Positions 26,057-36,346 of a DNA stretch of 64,000 nucleotides are shown here, piece after piece; positions within the stretch are counted from its first letter, which is position 1, and every line of letters starts with the position of its first letter. A program made the position numbers and the translations under genes. The notes beneath the pieces were generated by a model. That model saw nothing but the letters and a program-made list of their open reading frames with translations, ran no database searches and had not been told where the DNA came from. Source of the DNA: Stutzerimonas stutzeri (GTDB lineage: Bacteria > Pseudomonadota > Gammaproteobacteria > Pseudomonadales > Pseudomonadaceae); contig NZ_JAMOIH010000009.1 in assembly GCF_024448955.1 (NCBI RefSeq), forward strand, positions 141,438 through 205,437, written 5' to 3'.

Positions 26057-26461
26057 TCAGCTTTCCGCAGCTTCCGGCAGTCTGGCGATGACCTTAATTT
26101 CGAACTGAAAGCCGTAGAGCCAGGTCACGCCGACGGCTGTCAGGGTCGGGTGGGGCGCGCTGCCCCAATAGTCCGGCACGACTTTCCAGATCGTGTCGAA
26201 TTGCGCTTCGGGATCGACGATGAACAGGGTCACATCGATCACGTCATCGAAGGTGCAGTCCGCCGCCTTGAGGATGGCATTCAAATTCTCGAACGCGAGC
26301 CTGACCTGAGTTTCCAGCTCAGGCTCGGGCGAACCGTCCTCGCGGCTGCCAACCTGCCCGGAAACGAACAGCAGTCCATTGGATCGGATTGCCGGCGAAT
26401 AGCGGTTTCGCTCGTAGAGCGCCTGGCGTGCGGGTGGGAAAACTACGTCGCGCTGTGTCAT
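26057..26461 (-). CDS. RidA-family protein
   Basis: A 134-residue RidA/YjgF-family protein. Family marks are YSPAIRSNGLLFVSGQVG near the N terminus and HPTLTAVGVTWLYGFQFEIKVIA near the C terminus. RidA proteins hydrolyse reactive imines and enamines or act in amine breakdown; the usual catalytic Arg near the C terminus is not seen in the expected place (Gly-Phe-Gln-Phe instead), so it may be one of the Rid subfamilies without that activity. It is divergent from the LysR gene and likely its target. Confidence 0.88.
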   Translation of the reverse strand: MTQRDVVFPPARQALYERNRYSPAIRSNGLLFVSGQVGSREDGSPEPELETQVRLAFENLNAILKAADCTFDDVIDVTLFIVDPEAQFDTIWKVVPDYWGSAPHPTLTAVGVTWLYGFQFEIKVIARLPEAAES

Positions 26462-26555
26462 GGAATCTCCTATTGGGGTCGAACCGCCCCGTCATTCAGG
26501 GAGACCTGAATCTAGGCGCGCCGTCGCGCGGGATAAACAGGCAAGTCCGGTCATC

Positions 26556-26578
26556 ATTGTTTGTAGAATCCAAACAAT
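26556..26578. promoter_or_regulatory. LysR operator between ridA-like and lysR genes
   Basis: A perfect 8-bp inverted repeat, ATTGTTTG-N7-CAAACAAT, that contains the LysR T-N11-A core (T26561 to A26573). It sits between divergent genes, 22 nt from the regulator start. Confidence 0.75.
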
Positions 26579-26599
26579 TCCTGGAACGGTGGAGCCAAG

Positions 26600-27526
26600 A
26601 TGGACCGCTTCGATGCGATGCAGGCATTCGCCCGCGTGGTGGAAACCGGTAGTTTCACCAAGGCCGCCGAGACCCTCGGCACGAGCAGAACCAGCGTGAC
26701 GCAACTGGTGCAGCAGCTGGAGGCGCGGTTGCGCGTGCGGCTGCTCAACCGCACCACACGCAAGGTCGGGGTCACCGCCGACGGTGCCGTCTATTACGAG
26801 CATGTGCTGCGCCTGCTGGCCGATCTGGACGACGCCGAGACGAGCCTGTCCGGCGCCTCGGCATCGCCGCGCGGCAGGCTGCGGGTGGACGTGCCCAGTC
26901 CCTTCGCCCGGCTGATTCTGATACCCGCACTGCCAGCGTTCTATGCGCGATACCCCGACATTCAGCTGGACCTGGGCGTAAGTGATCGCACAGTGGACCT
27001 GATCGGCGAAAACGTAGATTGCGTCATGCGCGGCGGCGAGCTCACCGATCAATCGCTGGTGGCCCGGCGCGTCGGCGAACTGCAACTCGGCGTGTACGCC
27101 GCGCCGGGCTACCTGGAACGCGCTGGCACGCCGCAGCATCCGCGGGAATTGGAAGACTCGCATCACCGCATCGTGGGATTCGTCTGGGCACGTGCCGGCA
27201 AAGCCGCTCCGTACGCCATGCGCCGCGAGGGTGAGAGCATCAGCTTGCTCGGCCGCTATGCGTTATCGGTCGATGACGGCAACGCGTACCTCGCCGCTGG
27301 CCTGGCCGGCCTCGGCGTGCTCTGGCTGCCGCATTACATGTCAGCCGAGCACGTCGCGCGCGGTGAACTGGTACCGCTATTCGAGCGCTGGCGACTCGAC
27401 TCCATGCCGATGTACATCGCCTTTCCGCCGAACCGGCACCTCAGTGCCAAGCTGCGCGTGTTCATCGATTGGATGGTTGAACTCATGGCAAAGCATTTCC
27501 CTGTCCGCAGCCGGCATATCTTGTGA
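26600..27526 (+). CDS. LysR-family regulator, divergent from ridA-like gene
   Basis: A 308-residue LysR protein. The N-terminal helix-turn-helix contains GSFTKAAETLGTSRTSVTQLVQQLEARL; the effector domain follows (SPRGRLRVDVPSPFARLILIPALPAF), a pattern typical of the CrgA/YafC-like group. It probably regulates itself and the divergent ridA-like gene through the operator at 26556-26578. The inducer is unknown. Confidence 0.9.
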   Translation: MDRFDAMQAFARVVETGSFTKAAETLGTSRTSVTQLVQQLEARLRVRLLNRTTRKVGVTADGAVYYEHVLRLLADLDDAETSLSGASASPRGRLRVDVPSPFARLILIPALPAFYARYPDIQLDLGVSDRTVDLIGENVDCVMRGGELTDQSLVARRVGELQLGVYAAPGYLERAGTPQHPRELEDSHHRIVGFVWARAGKAAPYAMRREGESISLLGRYALSVDDGNAYLAAGLAGLGVLWLPHYMSAEHVARGELVPLFERWRLDSMPMYIAFPPNRHLSAKLRVFIDWMVELMAKHFPVRSRHIL

Positions 27527-27816
27527 CCCTCGCTGTCAGACCATTACGAACACGACTCGCACGGCGGACTGCCAAGCATTCAAGAAGGAAAGGGCCTACA
27601 TACCTATCCTCACATGCCCCTCAAAAGACTGGCTTTGGCTAGCTCAGCGCATTGGCGAGCCAGTTCGGTCGGGTTAAAGTGCCTGCCAAACTACACGCTC
27701 TGTTGTCGGATCCAAACCTGCCATCGCAATTACGGCGCTGTCACTGGCATTGAATAGCAATTCGCTTTGTGCCTGCCTGTCACTTCGGTCCGAACAGGAC
27801 ATGAACAAGGACCACA
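27527..27816. other. intergenic region upstream of the bacteriophytochrome operon
   Basis: A 290-base gap with no convincing gene or hairpin. It must contain the promoter of the bphP operon; GAACAGGACATGAACAAGGACC before the ATG (27817) includes AAGGA as ribosome site. Confidence 0.45.
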
Positions 27817-30087
27817 ATGACCACTACCGAGGCCCACGACCTGCTTAAGGCCATCGACCGATGCGCCGATGAACCCATTCACATTCCCGGCAGCATCCAG
27901 CCACACGGTTTCCTTCTAGTAGTCGACGAGCCGCAGCTGCGAATACAGCAAGCCAGCAAGAACGTAGTGGAATGGCTGGGCCTCGAGGCATCGACATTGT
28001 TGGGCAAGCCGCTTTCCACACTGCTCAACATCGAGCGGATCGATGCTGGCCTGGCGGCGCTGACCGAAGATGATCAGAACCCTTTCCACCTGAGCGACGT
28101 AAGCTTCAGCCTCAACGGCGCTGGGGAGTCTGTGTTCGCGGTGATGGCGCACCGCCGCAAGGGCCAGCTGATCCTGGAGTTCGAGCGAGCCGGCGATCCC
28201 CTTGATGCCTATAACTCGCTCTACCCACTGATGCGTACCTTCGTCGTGCAGCTGGAAGAGACCCGCGAGCTGGAAAGCCTTTGCCAACTCGCCGTCAAAG
28301 AGGTCAAGCGCATCACCGGCTTCGGTCGGGTCAAGGCTTACCGGTTCGATGCCAATGACAATGGCCTGGTACTGGCCGAAGCGGCTGACCCTGGCTATGC
28401 GCAGTATCTAGGACTGTGCTTTCCGGCATCCGATATCCCGCCTCAGGCCCGTCTGCTTTACCAAGAAAACCTGATTCGGGTCATCCAGGACGCCAATTAC
28501 CAGCCTTCGCCGCTGGTGCCGGCACTGAACCCCTCAACCGGCGAGCCTTTGGACCTGAGTTTCGCGGCGCTACGAAGCGTGTCACCGGTGCATCTGCAGT
28601 ACATGCGCAACATGGGCACGCTGGCCTCGATGTCAATCTCCATCGTGATCCGCGGGCGGCTCTGGGGCCTGATCTCCTGCCACAATGCACAGCCGCGCCA
28701 CGTCAGTTACCAGACCCGAACATCATGCGAGTTGCTCGGGCGCATCCTGGCGTTGCAGATCGAGGCACGGGAAGTCGAAACCCTGGCGCAGCGCAAGCTT
28801 GAACTGCGTCAACAGATTGTACGCCTCCTGTCAGCGATGGCCGACCACGACAGCGTAGTGGACGGCTTTCGCCAGTTGCCGGATGTGGCGCTCGACTTTG
28901 CCGGCGCCCATGGCGCGGCGATTATCTCCGCGGAAACCTGCGAAACCATTGGCGAAACCCCCGACCACGAACAAATCTTGCAGTTGGCCAAATGGCTGGG
29001 CGCACAGCGCGACCGGCTGATCTACCACAGCGACTGCGTATCCCTCGATATTCCCGATTTGCCAGAACTGGCCGAGTATTGCGCTGGTGTCATGGCGATC
29101 TCTATCTCCCGCCTGCATGCACACTACCTGATCTGGTTCCGCCATGAGCAGATCAAGACCGTCGATTGGGCCGGACGACCGGAGAAAAGAGTCGATCTCG
29201 AGAGTGGTGCGCTCAGCCCGCGCCATAGTTTCGAACGATGGCGGGAAACCCTGCGGGGTTACGCGACTCCCTGGGAACGGGACGAAATCGAAGGCGCACT
29301 TGAACTGCGCAACGCGGTGCTCGGCATCGTGCTGCGCAAGGCTGAAGAAATGGCCCAACTAGCCGGCGAGCTGCGTGCCAGCAACAAGGAACTTGAGTCG
29401 TTTTCGTACAGCGTGTCTCACGACCTGCGGGCGCCGCTGCGGCATATCGCCGGGTACACCGAGTTGCTCAGCGAACTGGAAGGCAGTCGTCTAAGCGAGC
29501 GGGGGCTACGCTTTCTGGACAACATTTCGGATGCGGCCAGTTTTGCCGGCACCCTGGTCGACAATCTGCTGACCTTTTCGCAAATGGGCCGCTCCGCATT
29601 GCGCATGTCTGATGTGGATCTCGGTGCGCTGGTTGCGTCGATCCGGGAGGAACTCACCCCCGACTGCGAAGGCCGACAGATCGAATGGCATTTGCTGCCG
29701 ATGCCAATCGTAGTGGCCGATGCGGCTTTCCTCCATATGGCGCTGCGCAACCTGTTAGGAAACGCCGTGAAATACACCCGCACGCGCGAGCGGACAGTGA
29801 TCGAGGTCGGCGCTGAGCAACGCCACGGAGAGGTGATTGTTTACGTCCGTGACAACGGCGTGGGCTTCGACATGCAATACGCCGGCAAGCTATTCGGTGT
29901 TTTTCAACGCCTGCATCGAATGGAGGAGTTCGAAGGCACCGGTATCGGCCTGGCGAGCGTGCGCCGCATCATCGAGCGCCACGACGGCCGTGTCTGGGCG
30001 GAAGGTGAACTAGACAAGGGCGCTACCTTCTTTTTTTCGCTTCCTAAATTGACCTATACATCTCTGGACCGAGACACGCGATGCTGA
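27817..30087 (+). CDS. bphP: bacteriophytochrome histidine kinase
   Basis: A 756-residue red/far-red photoreceptor. Domains in order: PAS (about 20-120) with Cys16 in [18 protein letters not shown], the expected biliverdin attachment site; GAF (about 140-310) with the PASDIP motif at residues 203-208 (Asp206 contacts the chromophore); PHY (about 325-505) with PRHSF (468-472) of the tongue; HisKA with phosphorylated His535 in [12 protein letters not shown]; HATPase with DNGVGFD and GTGIGLA near 708. All key residues are present, so it should be a working light-regulated kinase of the Cph1 type. It overlaps the response regulator gene by 7 nt, its probable phosphate acceptor. Confidence 0.95.
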   Translation: MTTTEAHDLLKAIDRCADEPIHIPGSIQPHGFLLVVDEPQLRIQQASKNVVEWLGLEASTLLGKPLSTLLNIERIDAGLAALTEDDQNPFHLSDVSFSLNGAGESVFAVMAHRRKGQLILEFERAGDPLDAYNSLYPLMRTFVVQLEETRELESLCQLAVKEVKRITGFGRVKAYRFDANDNGLVLAEAADPGYAQYLGLCFPASDIPPQARLLYQENLIRVIQDANYQPSPLVPALNPSTGEPLDLSFAALRSVSPVHLQYMRNMGTLASMSISIVIRGRLWGLISCHNAQPRHVSYQTRTSCELLGRILALQIEAREVETLAQRKLELRQQIVRLLSAMADHDSVVDGFRQLPDVALDFAGAHGAAIISAETCETIGETPDHEQILQLAKWLGAQRDRLIYHSDCVSLDIPDLPELAEYCAGVMAISISRLHAHYLIWFRHEQIKTVDWAGRPEKRVDLESGALSPRHSFERWRETLRGYATPWERDEIEGALELRNAVLGIVLRKAEEMAQLAGELRASNKELESFSYSVSHDLRAPLRHIAGYTELLSELEGSRLSERGLRFLDNISDAASFAGTLVDNLLTFSQMGRSALRMSDVDLGALVASIREELTPDCEGRQIEWHLLPMPIVVADAAFLHMALRNLLGNAVKYTRTRERTVIEVGAEQRHGEVIVYVRDNGVGFDMQYAGKLFGVFQRLHRMEEFEGTGIGLASVRRIIERHDGRVWAEGELDKGATFFFSLPKLTYTSLDRDTRC

Positions 30088-30551
30088 AACCGATACTGCT
30101 GATAGAGGACAACCCCCACGACCTGGAGCTGACACTGATTGCGCTGGAGCGCAGCCAGTTGGCGAACGACGTGGTGATCATGCGCGATGGCGCCGAAGCG
30201 CTGAGTTATTTGCAGCGCACCGGAAGCTATGCCGGACGGGCCGATGGCAACCCCGCGGTACTGTTGTTGGATCTCAAGCTGCCGAAGGTCGACGGTCTGG
30301 AAGTACTCAAGATAGTGCGCGAAACGCCTGAGCTACGTAGCATCCCAGTGGTCATGCTGACTTCATCACGGGAAGAACCCGATCTGCTCAGGGCCTATGA
30401 GCTCGGCGTGAACGCATACGTGGTGAAGCCGGTCGAATTCAAGGATTTCGTCGCCGCGATCTCCGACCTCGGTCTCTTCTGGGCCGTTCTCAACGAGCCG
30501 CCACCCGGTTCCCTGCGGCTCAAACGTGGTTTTAACGACGAACAGAACTGA
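30081..30551 (+). CDS. single-domain response regulator (Rcp1-like) partner of the phytochrome
   Basis: A 156-residue receiver domain without output domain. Phosphoacceptor Asp64 lies in LLLDLKLPKVDG, with acidic residues Glu9-Asp10, Thr94 and Lys116 (VVKPVEF) all in place. This is the same kind as Rcp1, which cyanobacterial Cph1 phosphorylates. It overlaps bphP by 7 nt. With no DNA-binding domain, it must pass the signal on by contact, possibly to the hybrid kinase encoded next. Confidence 0.93.
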   Translation: MLKPILLIEDNPHDLELTLIALERSQLANDVVIMRDGAEALSYLQRTGSYAGRADGNPAVLLLDLKLPKVDGLEVLKIVRETPELRSIPVVMLTSSREEPDLLRAYELGVNAYVVKPVEFKDFVAAISDLGLFWAVLNEPPPGSLRLKRGFNDEQN

Positions 30552-30615
30552 ACGACCTGCCGCCGCAGAAGACCGGCGTGCTGCCTCGAATCCTGCCTTC
30601 CTCGACCGGGTAAAA

Positions 30616-33024
30616 ATGCCAACGCCAAAGAACATTAGCGTCCTGTTCATCGAGGATAGTCCGCACGATGCCGAACTGGCCCAACTGTCGCTGGAGCGCA
30701 GCGGCTACGTCCTGGCGCATGCCGAGCGGGTTTATGACCAAGCGGGGGTAGTCGAGGCGCTGCAGCGGCGCGAATTCGACGTGATACTTGCGGATTTCAT
30801 CCTGCCGGGCTATTCCGGCAGCCAGGCATTGCAGGACGCGCGCAGGCTGGCCCCGCAAATACCTTTCATATTCATTTCAGGCGTATTCGGCGAAGAAAAT
30901 GCAGTCAACATGATGCGTTCCGGCGCCGTTGACTATGTGCTCAAGCAGAACCTGGGTTTTCTACCGAAAGCCGTCGAGCGGGCGCTGAGCGAGGTCAACG
31001 AGCGCCGTCGCCGCCTGCAGGCCGAGCAGGCGCTGCGGGAAGTGGAAGTACGCGCCCGTCTGGCCATCGATGCTTCGCGCCTAGGCATGTGGGACTACGA
31101 GCCGCAAAGCGGAACCCTGATATGGGACGAGCGTTGCCGCGCCATGTTCGGCCTCTCGGCCAACGTCCCAGTAGACATGACGCTCTTCGAACAGCTCTGC
31201 CATCCAGACGATCGCGAGGCCATGCGCATTCAGATCGAACGGGCCATCACCCTGGAAAATGATCGCGAGTACTGCGCCAAGTACCGTGTGCTCCTTGAGG
31301 ACAGAAGCATTCGCTGGATGGAAACCCGGGGTCAGGCCTTCTTCGAAGCGGGCGTCTGCACGCGCTTCGTCGGTGTGGTGATGGATATCACCGAGCAGCA
31401 ATTGGCGACCCAGACCCTCAAGCGCATGAACGAAACTCTGGGCGAGCGCGTAGAGCAGCGAACCCGGGAACGCGACCGCACCTGGGAACTGTCGCGCGAT
31501 CTGCTGGCGGTCACGCAGCTGGATATGATGCCGATCGCACTGAACCCGATCTGGGAAGACACTCTCGGCTGGCCCCTCGACCAGCTGATGCGCAATTCCC
31601 TGATGGAGCTGGTTCACCCCGACGACCTTCAAGAGTCGCTGGAGGAAACCACCCGGATCGGTCTTGGCAAGGTCGCCAACCGCTTCGTCAACCGACTACG
31701 CCATCGCGACGGCAGCTATCGCTGGCTGTCATGGTCCGCGGTAGCCGAAGACGGCCGCGTCTATTCGGCCGCACGGGACATCACCAGCGAAATCGCGACC
31801 ATCGACAGACTGGCCGAAGCCAACCGCGAACTGCTTGCACAGATCCAGGAACGCGAGCGCGTCGAGGCCACGCTGCAGCAGATGCAGCGGCTCGAAGCCG
31901 TCGGCCAGCTGACCGCTGGCGTCGCCCATGATTTCAACAATTTGCTGACGGTGATCCTGACCAGCGCCAGCTTTCTAAAGAACGATCTGGAAAGTGGCGC
32001 ACCGGCCGAGCGCTGCCTGCGCCGCTTGGAATACATCCGCAATTCCGGCGAACGCGGTGCCACATTGACCAGCCAGCTGCTCGCCTTTGCCCGGCGTCAG
32101 CAACTGGCTCCCACGGCTGTGAACCTCAACGACACCCTTGTTAGCCTGCTGAGCCTGCTCAAGAGCACCCTCGGCGGTAACGTGAGCATTGTGACCGATA
32201 CGCAAGCCAACCTCTGGCATGCCTTGGTGGACCCTACACAGATCGAGATGATCATCCTCAATCTCGCGATCAATGCCCGCGATGCCATGGGCGACAGCGG
32301 CCAGCTCACCCTTGGCACCCGTAATGTGGTCATTGACCAGCCAGCCTTGCGCGCCGAAGACCCCGGCCCGGGCGAATACGTGGTGCTGTCCGTGGCCGAC
32401 ACGGGGGAAGGCATGAGCGAAGAGGTTTTGAGCAAAGCCTTCGAACCCTTCTTCACCACCAAGGAAGTGGGCAAGGGGTCCGGCCTCGGACTGGCACAAG
32501 TGTTCGGTTTCGCTAAGCAGTCCGGCGGCGGTGCCCGTATCCAAAGTCAACCCGGTGTCGGCACTACGGTGATGGTATTCCTGCCACGAACCGCGGCAAC
32601 GCAGGAGACGCAACCACTGATGCCAACGAGCATGGCCTCGATTGAAAGCAACAGCCGCCACAGCATCCTCCTGGCAGATGACGATCCCAGCGTTCGCGAA
32701 GTGACGGCCCAGATTCTGCGTAATCTGGGCTTCGCAGTAACCGAGGCCGATAGCGGCAAACATGCGTTGCAACTACTGGCCGAAGGCATTGATGTCGACC
32801 TGCTGTTGGCTGACTTCGCGATGCCGGGCATGAACGGCGGTGAACTGGCGCGGACAGTGCGGGCGCGTAATCCGGAACTGCCGGTGGTCATCGTTACCGG
32901 CTATGCGGAACTGAGCGAGCGTGGTCTGGCGGGCTTCCCAATCATCCAGAAGCCGTTTCGCGAGGAGCAGCTGGCGCACGGTATTGAGCTGGCGCTGCAA
33001 AAAGGCAATCTGATCGATGTCTGA
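30616..33024 (+). CDS. hybrid histidine kinase with two receiver domains
   Basis: An 802-residue protein. Order: N-terminal receiver (Asp60 in VILADFILPG), PAS (about 150-270, GMWDYEPQSG), a linker coiled coil, second PAS (about 290-400), HisKA (His438 in GVAHDFNNLLTVI), HATPase (SVADTGEGMSEEVLSKAFEPFF, GSGLGLAQVFG) and a C-terminal receiver (Asp733 in LLLADFAMPGMNG, Lys in QKPF). No membrane segment is visible, so it is cytoplasmic. I chose the ATG at 30616, whose product begins directly at the receiver; an in-frame GTG at 30526 lies inside the upstream gene. It could integrate the phytochrome signal with another sensed by the PAS domains; this is inference. Confidence 0.9.
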   Translation: MPTPKNISVLFIEDSPHDAELAQLSLERSGYVLAHAERVYDQAGVVEALQRREFDVILADFILPGYSGSQALQDARRLAPQIPFIFISGVFGEENAVNMMRSGAVDYVLKQNLGFLPKAVERALSEVNERRRRLQAEQALREVEVRARLAIDASRLGMWDYEPQSGTLIWDERCRAMFGLSANVPVDMTLFEQLCHPDDREAMRIQIERAITLENDREYCAKYRVLLEDRSIRWMETRGQAFFEAGVCTRFVGVVMDITEQQLATQTLKRMNETLGERVEQRTRERDRTWELSRDLLAVTQLDMMPIALNPIWEDTLGWPLDQLMRNSLMELVHPDDLQESLEETTRIGLGKVANRFVNRLRHRDGSYRWLSWSAVAEDGRVYSAARDITSEIATIDRLAEANRELLAQIQERERVEATLQQMQRLEAVGQLTAGVAHDFNNLLTVILTSASFLKNDLESGAPAERCLRRLEYIRNSGERGATLTSQLLAFARRQQLAPTAVNLNDTLVSLLSLLKSTLGGNVSIVTDTQANLWHALVDPTQIEMIILNLAINARDAMGDSGQLTLGTRNVVIDQPALRAEDPGPGEYVVLSVADTGEGMSEEVLSKAFEPFFTTKEVGKGSGLGLAQVFGFAKQSGGGARIQSQPGVGTTVMVFLPRTAATQETQPLMPTSMASIESNSRHSILLADDDPSVREVTAQILRNLGFAVTEADSGKHALQLLAEGIDVDLLLADFAMPGMNGGELARTVRARNPELPVVIVTGYAELSERGLAGFPIIQKPFREEQLAHGIELALQKGNLIDV

Positions 33025-33583
33025 GCTGCGAGCCCGTCTCAGGAACGCAACCGCTCCTCTGCACGCACGTGTCGAGGCTGCCTATGCCGGCTTTGACTTC
33101 GAACGGCAGGACGGCTACTTCCATTTCCTTCGGGCCCACAGCCGGGTCTTGGGCGCCGTGGAAGTCGCGCTGGAACAGGCTGGCATCGTTCGGCTGCTTG
33201 ATGATTGGCCCGCACGGGCGCGACGTCACACGTTATTGGCGGACCTCAGCGAGCTGGATACCCCGGTGCCGACCGCACTACCACCACCACTATTGCCGGA
33301 TGAAGCCAGCTGCTGGGGCGCCGCCTATGTGCTTGAAGGTTCGCGTCTCGGCGGAACCATTCTGGCGCGGCGGCGGCGTCAGATCGATCCAGCAGCGCCG
33401 GTTAGCTACCTGGAGCATGGTGACGTCGCCAAGCTCTGGCCAACCTTCCTCGCGCGCCTTGAAACCGCCAGTTCCTGCGCATGGGCGCCGATGCTTGCCG
33501 CTGCCGAGGCGACATTTACACTTTTCATGGCCGGCGCAGCACTCGAACAGGCGGGCACTGGTGAGAACAAGAAAGGCCCTTGA
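33017..33583 (+). CDS. bphO: biliverdin-producing heme oxygenase
   Basis: A 188-residue heme oxygenase of the bacterial BphO type. It opens heme to biliverdin, the chromophore of the phytochrome encoded three genes upstream. The proximal heme ligand is His16 (TAPLHARVEAAY), and EGSRLGGTILARR is the distal-helix region with its glycines. It overlaps the kinase gene by 8 nt (ATGTCTGA). Its own stop codon falls within the loop of the terminator that ends the operon. In many bacteria bphO precedes bphP; here it is last. Confidence 0.93.
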   Translation: MSELRARLRNATAPLHARVEAAYAGFDFERQDGYFHFLRAHSRVLGAVEVALEQAGIVRLLDDWPARARRHTLLADLSELDTPVPTALPPPLLPDEASCWGAAYVLEGSRLGGTILARRRRQIDPAAPVSYLEHGDVAKLWPTFLARLETASSCAWAPMLAAAEATFTLFMAGAALEQAGTGENKKGP

Positions 33584-33592
33584 GGGCCTTTC
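33571..33592. terminator. bidirectional terminator between bphO and glmS
   Basis: AAAGGCCC-TTGA-GGGCCTTT forms an 8-bp stem with flanking A and T residues on each side. The bphO TGA (33581-33583) is inside the loop region, and glmS on the other strand ends 47 nt away. Confidence 0.85.
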
Positions 33593-33599
33593 TGTGGTT

Positions 33600-33675
33600 C
33601 AGGCGTACAACTACCTTTCTTGCGTCAATACCGAATTGTCACTCCACCGTCACCGACTTTGCCAAGTTACGCGGC
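33600..33675. other. attTn7 site (unoccupied)
   Basis: The last 36 bases of glmS (33639-33674 as seen on the plus strand) contain the conserved TnsD-binding region CGCGTAAC..GGCAAA. The usual insertion point is about 25 nt beyond the glmS stop, near 33614. No Tn7-like end is present, so the site is empty. Confidence 0.65.
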
Positions 33676-35489
33676 TGGTCGACATCGGTTCCACGCAATA
33701 CGGCCACGTAGTACGACAGCAGCTGCAACGGCAGCGTATAGAGAATCGGCGCCAGCACGTCATGGATATGGGGCATGCTGACAATGAAGATGCCCTCGCC
33801 ATTCTCAATACCGGCTTCCCGGTCGGCGAAGACGATCAGCTCGCCACCGCGTGCACGCACTTCCTGCAGGTTCGATTTGAGCTTTTCCAGCAGCTCGTTG
33901 TTCGGCGCCACGGTCACCACCGGCATATCGGCGTCGACCAGTGCTAATGGCCCGTGCTTGAGCTCGCCCGCCGGGTAAGCCTCGGCGTGAATGTAGGAGA
34001 TTTCCTTGAGCTTGAGCGCGCCCTCCATCGCCACCGGATACTGCGCCCCACGGCCAAGGAACAGCGTGTGGTGCTTTTCGGCGAAGTGCTCGGAGATCTT
34101 CTCCACTGTGGTATCCATCGCCAGCGCTTCGCCCAGACGCGTCGGCAGGCGGCGCAGTTCATCGACCAGCTCCGCTTCCAGAGCCGGTGCGAGGGTGCCG
34201 CGTACCTGCCCCAGCGACAGGGTTAGTAGTAACAAGCCGACCAGCTGAGTAGTGAAGGCCTTGGTGGAGGCCACACCGATTTCCGGACCGGCCTGGGTCA
34301 GCAGGGTCAGATCGGATTCGCGTACCAGCGAGCTGATGCCCACGTTGCAGATCGCCAGACTGGCGAGGTAACGCCCCTCCTCGCCCGTGCGCGCCTTGGC
34401 GTTTCGCAGCGCCGCGAGCGAATCGGCGGTTTCGCCGGACTGAGAGATGGTGACGAACAGCGTGTCAGGCTGCACCACCACCTTGCGATAGCGGAACTCG
34501 CTGGCAACCTCGACCTGGCAGGGTATGCCAGCCAGTTCTTCCAGCCAGTAACGAGCAACCATACCGGCGTGATAACTGGTGCCGCAGGCGACGATCTGCA
34601 CGTTGCGCACCTTGGCGAACAGCTCGGCCGCCTGCGGGCCGAAGGCCTGAACCAGCACCTGGCGATCACCCAGGCGGCCTTCCAGCGTGCGTTGCACAAC
34701 CTTGGGCTGCTCGTGGATTTCCTTGAGCATGAAGTGGCGGTACTCGCCCTTGTCCGCCGCTTCCGCGCCTTCGTGGTACTGCACGCTTTCGCGCTCGACC
34801 GCCTGACCGGCGACATCCCAGATCTGCACGCTGTCGCGGCGGATCTCGGCGATATCGCCCTCTTCCAAGTACATGAAACGGTCGGTCACCTGGCGCAGGG
34901 CCAGCTGATCCGAGGCAAGGAAGTTTTCCCCCAGGCCCAGTCCGATCACCAGCGGACTGCCGCTACGGGCGGCGAGCAGACGATCAGGCTGTTTGGCGCT
35001 GACCACGGCCAGACCATAGGCGCCATGCAGCTCCTTCACAGCGGCCTTGAGCGCTACGGTGAGATCGCCGTATTCGTCGAGCTTGTGGTGCAGCAGGTGC
35101 ACGATGACTTCGGTATCGGTGTCGGAAACGAAGGCGTAACCCAGTGCTTTCAGTTGCTGGCGCAGGGCTTCGTGGTTTTCGATGATGCCGTTGTGCACCA
35201 CCGCCAGGTCTTCGCCGGAAAAGTGCGGATGCGCGTTGCGCTCGCAAGGCGCGCCATGAGTGGCCCAGCGCGTGTGGGCGATGCCCAGGCGACCGGTAAG
35301 CTGTTCCTGCTGTTGCGCCTGTTCCAGCTCGGCGACCTTGCCGGAGCGGCGCAAGCGATGCAGTTGGCCGCTTGCATCCAGCACGGCCACACCGGCGCTG
35401 TCATAGCCTCGGTACTCGAGACGCTTGAGGCCTTCGAGCAAAATTGCGGTGATGTTGCGTTCAGCGACGGCGCCAACGATGCCACACAT
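33639..35489 (-). CDS. glmS: glutamine--fructose-6-phosphate aminotransferase
   Basis: A 616-residue enzyme making glucosamine-6-phosphate, the first step to UDP-GlcNAc for cell wall and lipopolysaccharide. MCGIVGAV opens with the catalytic Cys (position 1 after Met removal); the glutaminase domain has HTRWATHG; two SIS domains follow ([17 protein letters not shown]), and the end VTVE is the conserved C terminus. It starts 2 nt after glmR ends, so the pair forms an operon. Confidence 0.97.
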   Translation of the reverse strand: MCGIVGAVAERNITAILLEGLKRLEYRGYDSAGVAVLDASGQLHRLRRSGKVAELEQAQQQEQLTGRLGIAHTRWATHGAPCERNAHPHFSGEDLAVVHNGIIENHEALRQQLKALGYAFVSDTDTEVIVHLLHHKLDEYGDLTVALKAAVKELHGAYGLAVVSAKQPDRLLAARSGSPLVIGLGLGENFLASDQLALRQVTDRFMYLEEGDIAEIRRDSVQIWDVAGQAVERESVQYHEGAEAADKGEYRHFMLKEIHEQPKVVQRTLEGRLGDRQVLVQAFGPQAAELFAKVRNVQIVACGTSYHAGMVARYWLEELAGIPCQVEVASEFRYRKVVVQPDTLFVTISQSGETADSLAALRNAKARTGEEGRYLASLAICNVGISSLVRESDLTLLTQAGPEIGVASTKAFTTQLVGLLLLTLSLGQVRGTLAPALEAELVDELRRLPTRLGEALAMDTTVEKISEHFAEKHHTLFLGRGAQYPVAMEGALKLKEISYIHAEAYPAGELKHGPLALVDADMPVVTVAPNNELLEKLKSNLQEVRARGGELIVFADREAGIENGEGIFIVSMPHIHDVLAPILYTLPLQLLSYYVAVLRGTDVDQPRNLAKSVTVE

Positions 35490-35491
35490 GG

Positions 35492-36274
35492 TCAGGTCTC
35501 CTGATGGGTTCCGATGGCTGCGCAGATCAGCTTGATGCCGCGAGCCTGGATGCTTGAACGCGCCTCGGCGGTGAGGCGGTCGTCCGTTATGAGGGTGTGG
35601 ATGTCGCCCCAGGGCAACTCCAGATTGGGAATGCGACGGCCGATCTTGTCGGATTCGGCAAGCACTATGACTTCTCGCGCCACTTCAGCCATGACACGCG
35701 ACAGGCCGAGTAATTCGTTGAATGTGGTGGTGCCGCGCTGCAGGTCGATACCATCGGCACCAATGAACAGCTGATCGAAATCGTAGGAGCGCAGCACCTG
35801 TTCCGCCACCTGCCCCTGGAAGGATTCAGAATGCGGGTCCCAGGTGCCGCCCGTCATCAGCAGGGTCGGTTCGTGCTCTAGCTCGCGCAGGGCATTGACC
35901 ACGCTCAGAGAATTGGTCATCACCAGCAGGCCGTGCTTGCGGCCCAGTTCCGGAATCATCGCGGCGGTCGTGGTGCCGCTATCAATGATGATGCGCGCGT
36001 GCTCGCGAATGCAGCCGACGGCGGCTCGGGCGATGGCCTGCTTCCAAGGGGAAATCGGCTGTGCACTGTCGCCGATGAGTTCCTGCGGTAAGGGCACAGC
36101 GCCACCGTAACGGCGCAATAACAGGCCGTTCTTTTCCAGTGCGGCAAGGTCCTTGCGGATGGTGACTTCGGAGGTCTCGAAACGTCTGGACAGCTCATCG
36201 ACGCTCACCTCGCCCTGCTCGTTGAGCAAGGCAAGAATGGCGTGGCGTCGTTGCGGCGTGTTGCGTTTCGACAT
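35492..36274 (-). CDS. glmR: DeoR-family regulator GlmR
   Basis: A 260-residue DeoR/GlpR regulator. The N-terminal helix-turn-helix is [26 protein letters not shown]; the C-terminal sugar-phosphate sensor domain has [13 protein letters not shown] and [12 protein letters not shown]. It is immediately upstream of glmS in the same direction, as glmR is in P. aeruginosa (from memory), and likely responds to an amino-sugar phosphate. Confidence 0.85.
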   Translation of the reverse strand: MSKRNTPQRRHAILALLNEQGEVSVDELSRRFETSEVTIRKDLAALEKNGLLLRRYGGAVPLPQELIGDSAQPISPWKQAIARAAVGCIREHARIIIDSGTTTAAMIPELGRKHGLLVMTNSLSVVNALRELEHEPTLLMTGGTWDPHSESFQGQVAEQVLRSYDFDQLFIGADGIDLQRGTTTFNELLGLSRVMAEVAREVIVLAESDKIGRRIPNLELPWGDIHTLITDDRLTAEARSSIQARGIKLICAAIGTHQET

Positions 36275-36346
36275 GCTTAAGTTTCGATTCGAAAGAAAAG
36301 TGCGCGAATCAAAACCTAAAGCAGCGGCTCCGTCAACACCTAGGCA

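Noticed and set aside
33593..33638. A Tn7-like insertion next to glmS
   Set aside because: Only 55 bp lie between glmS and bphO; no transposon ends or tns genes are seen.
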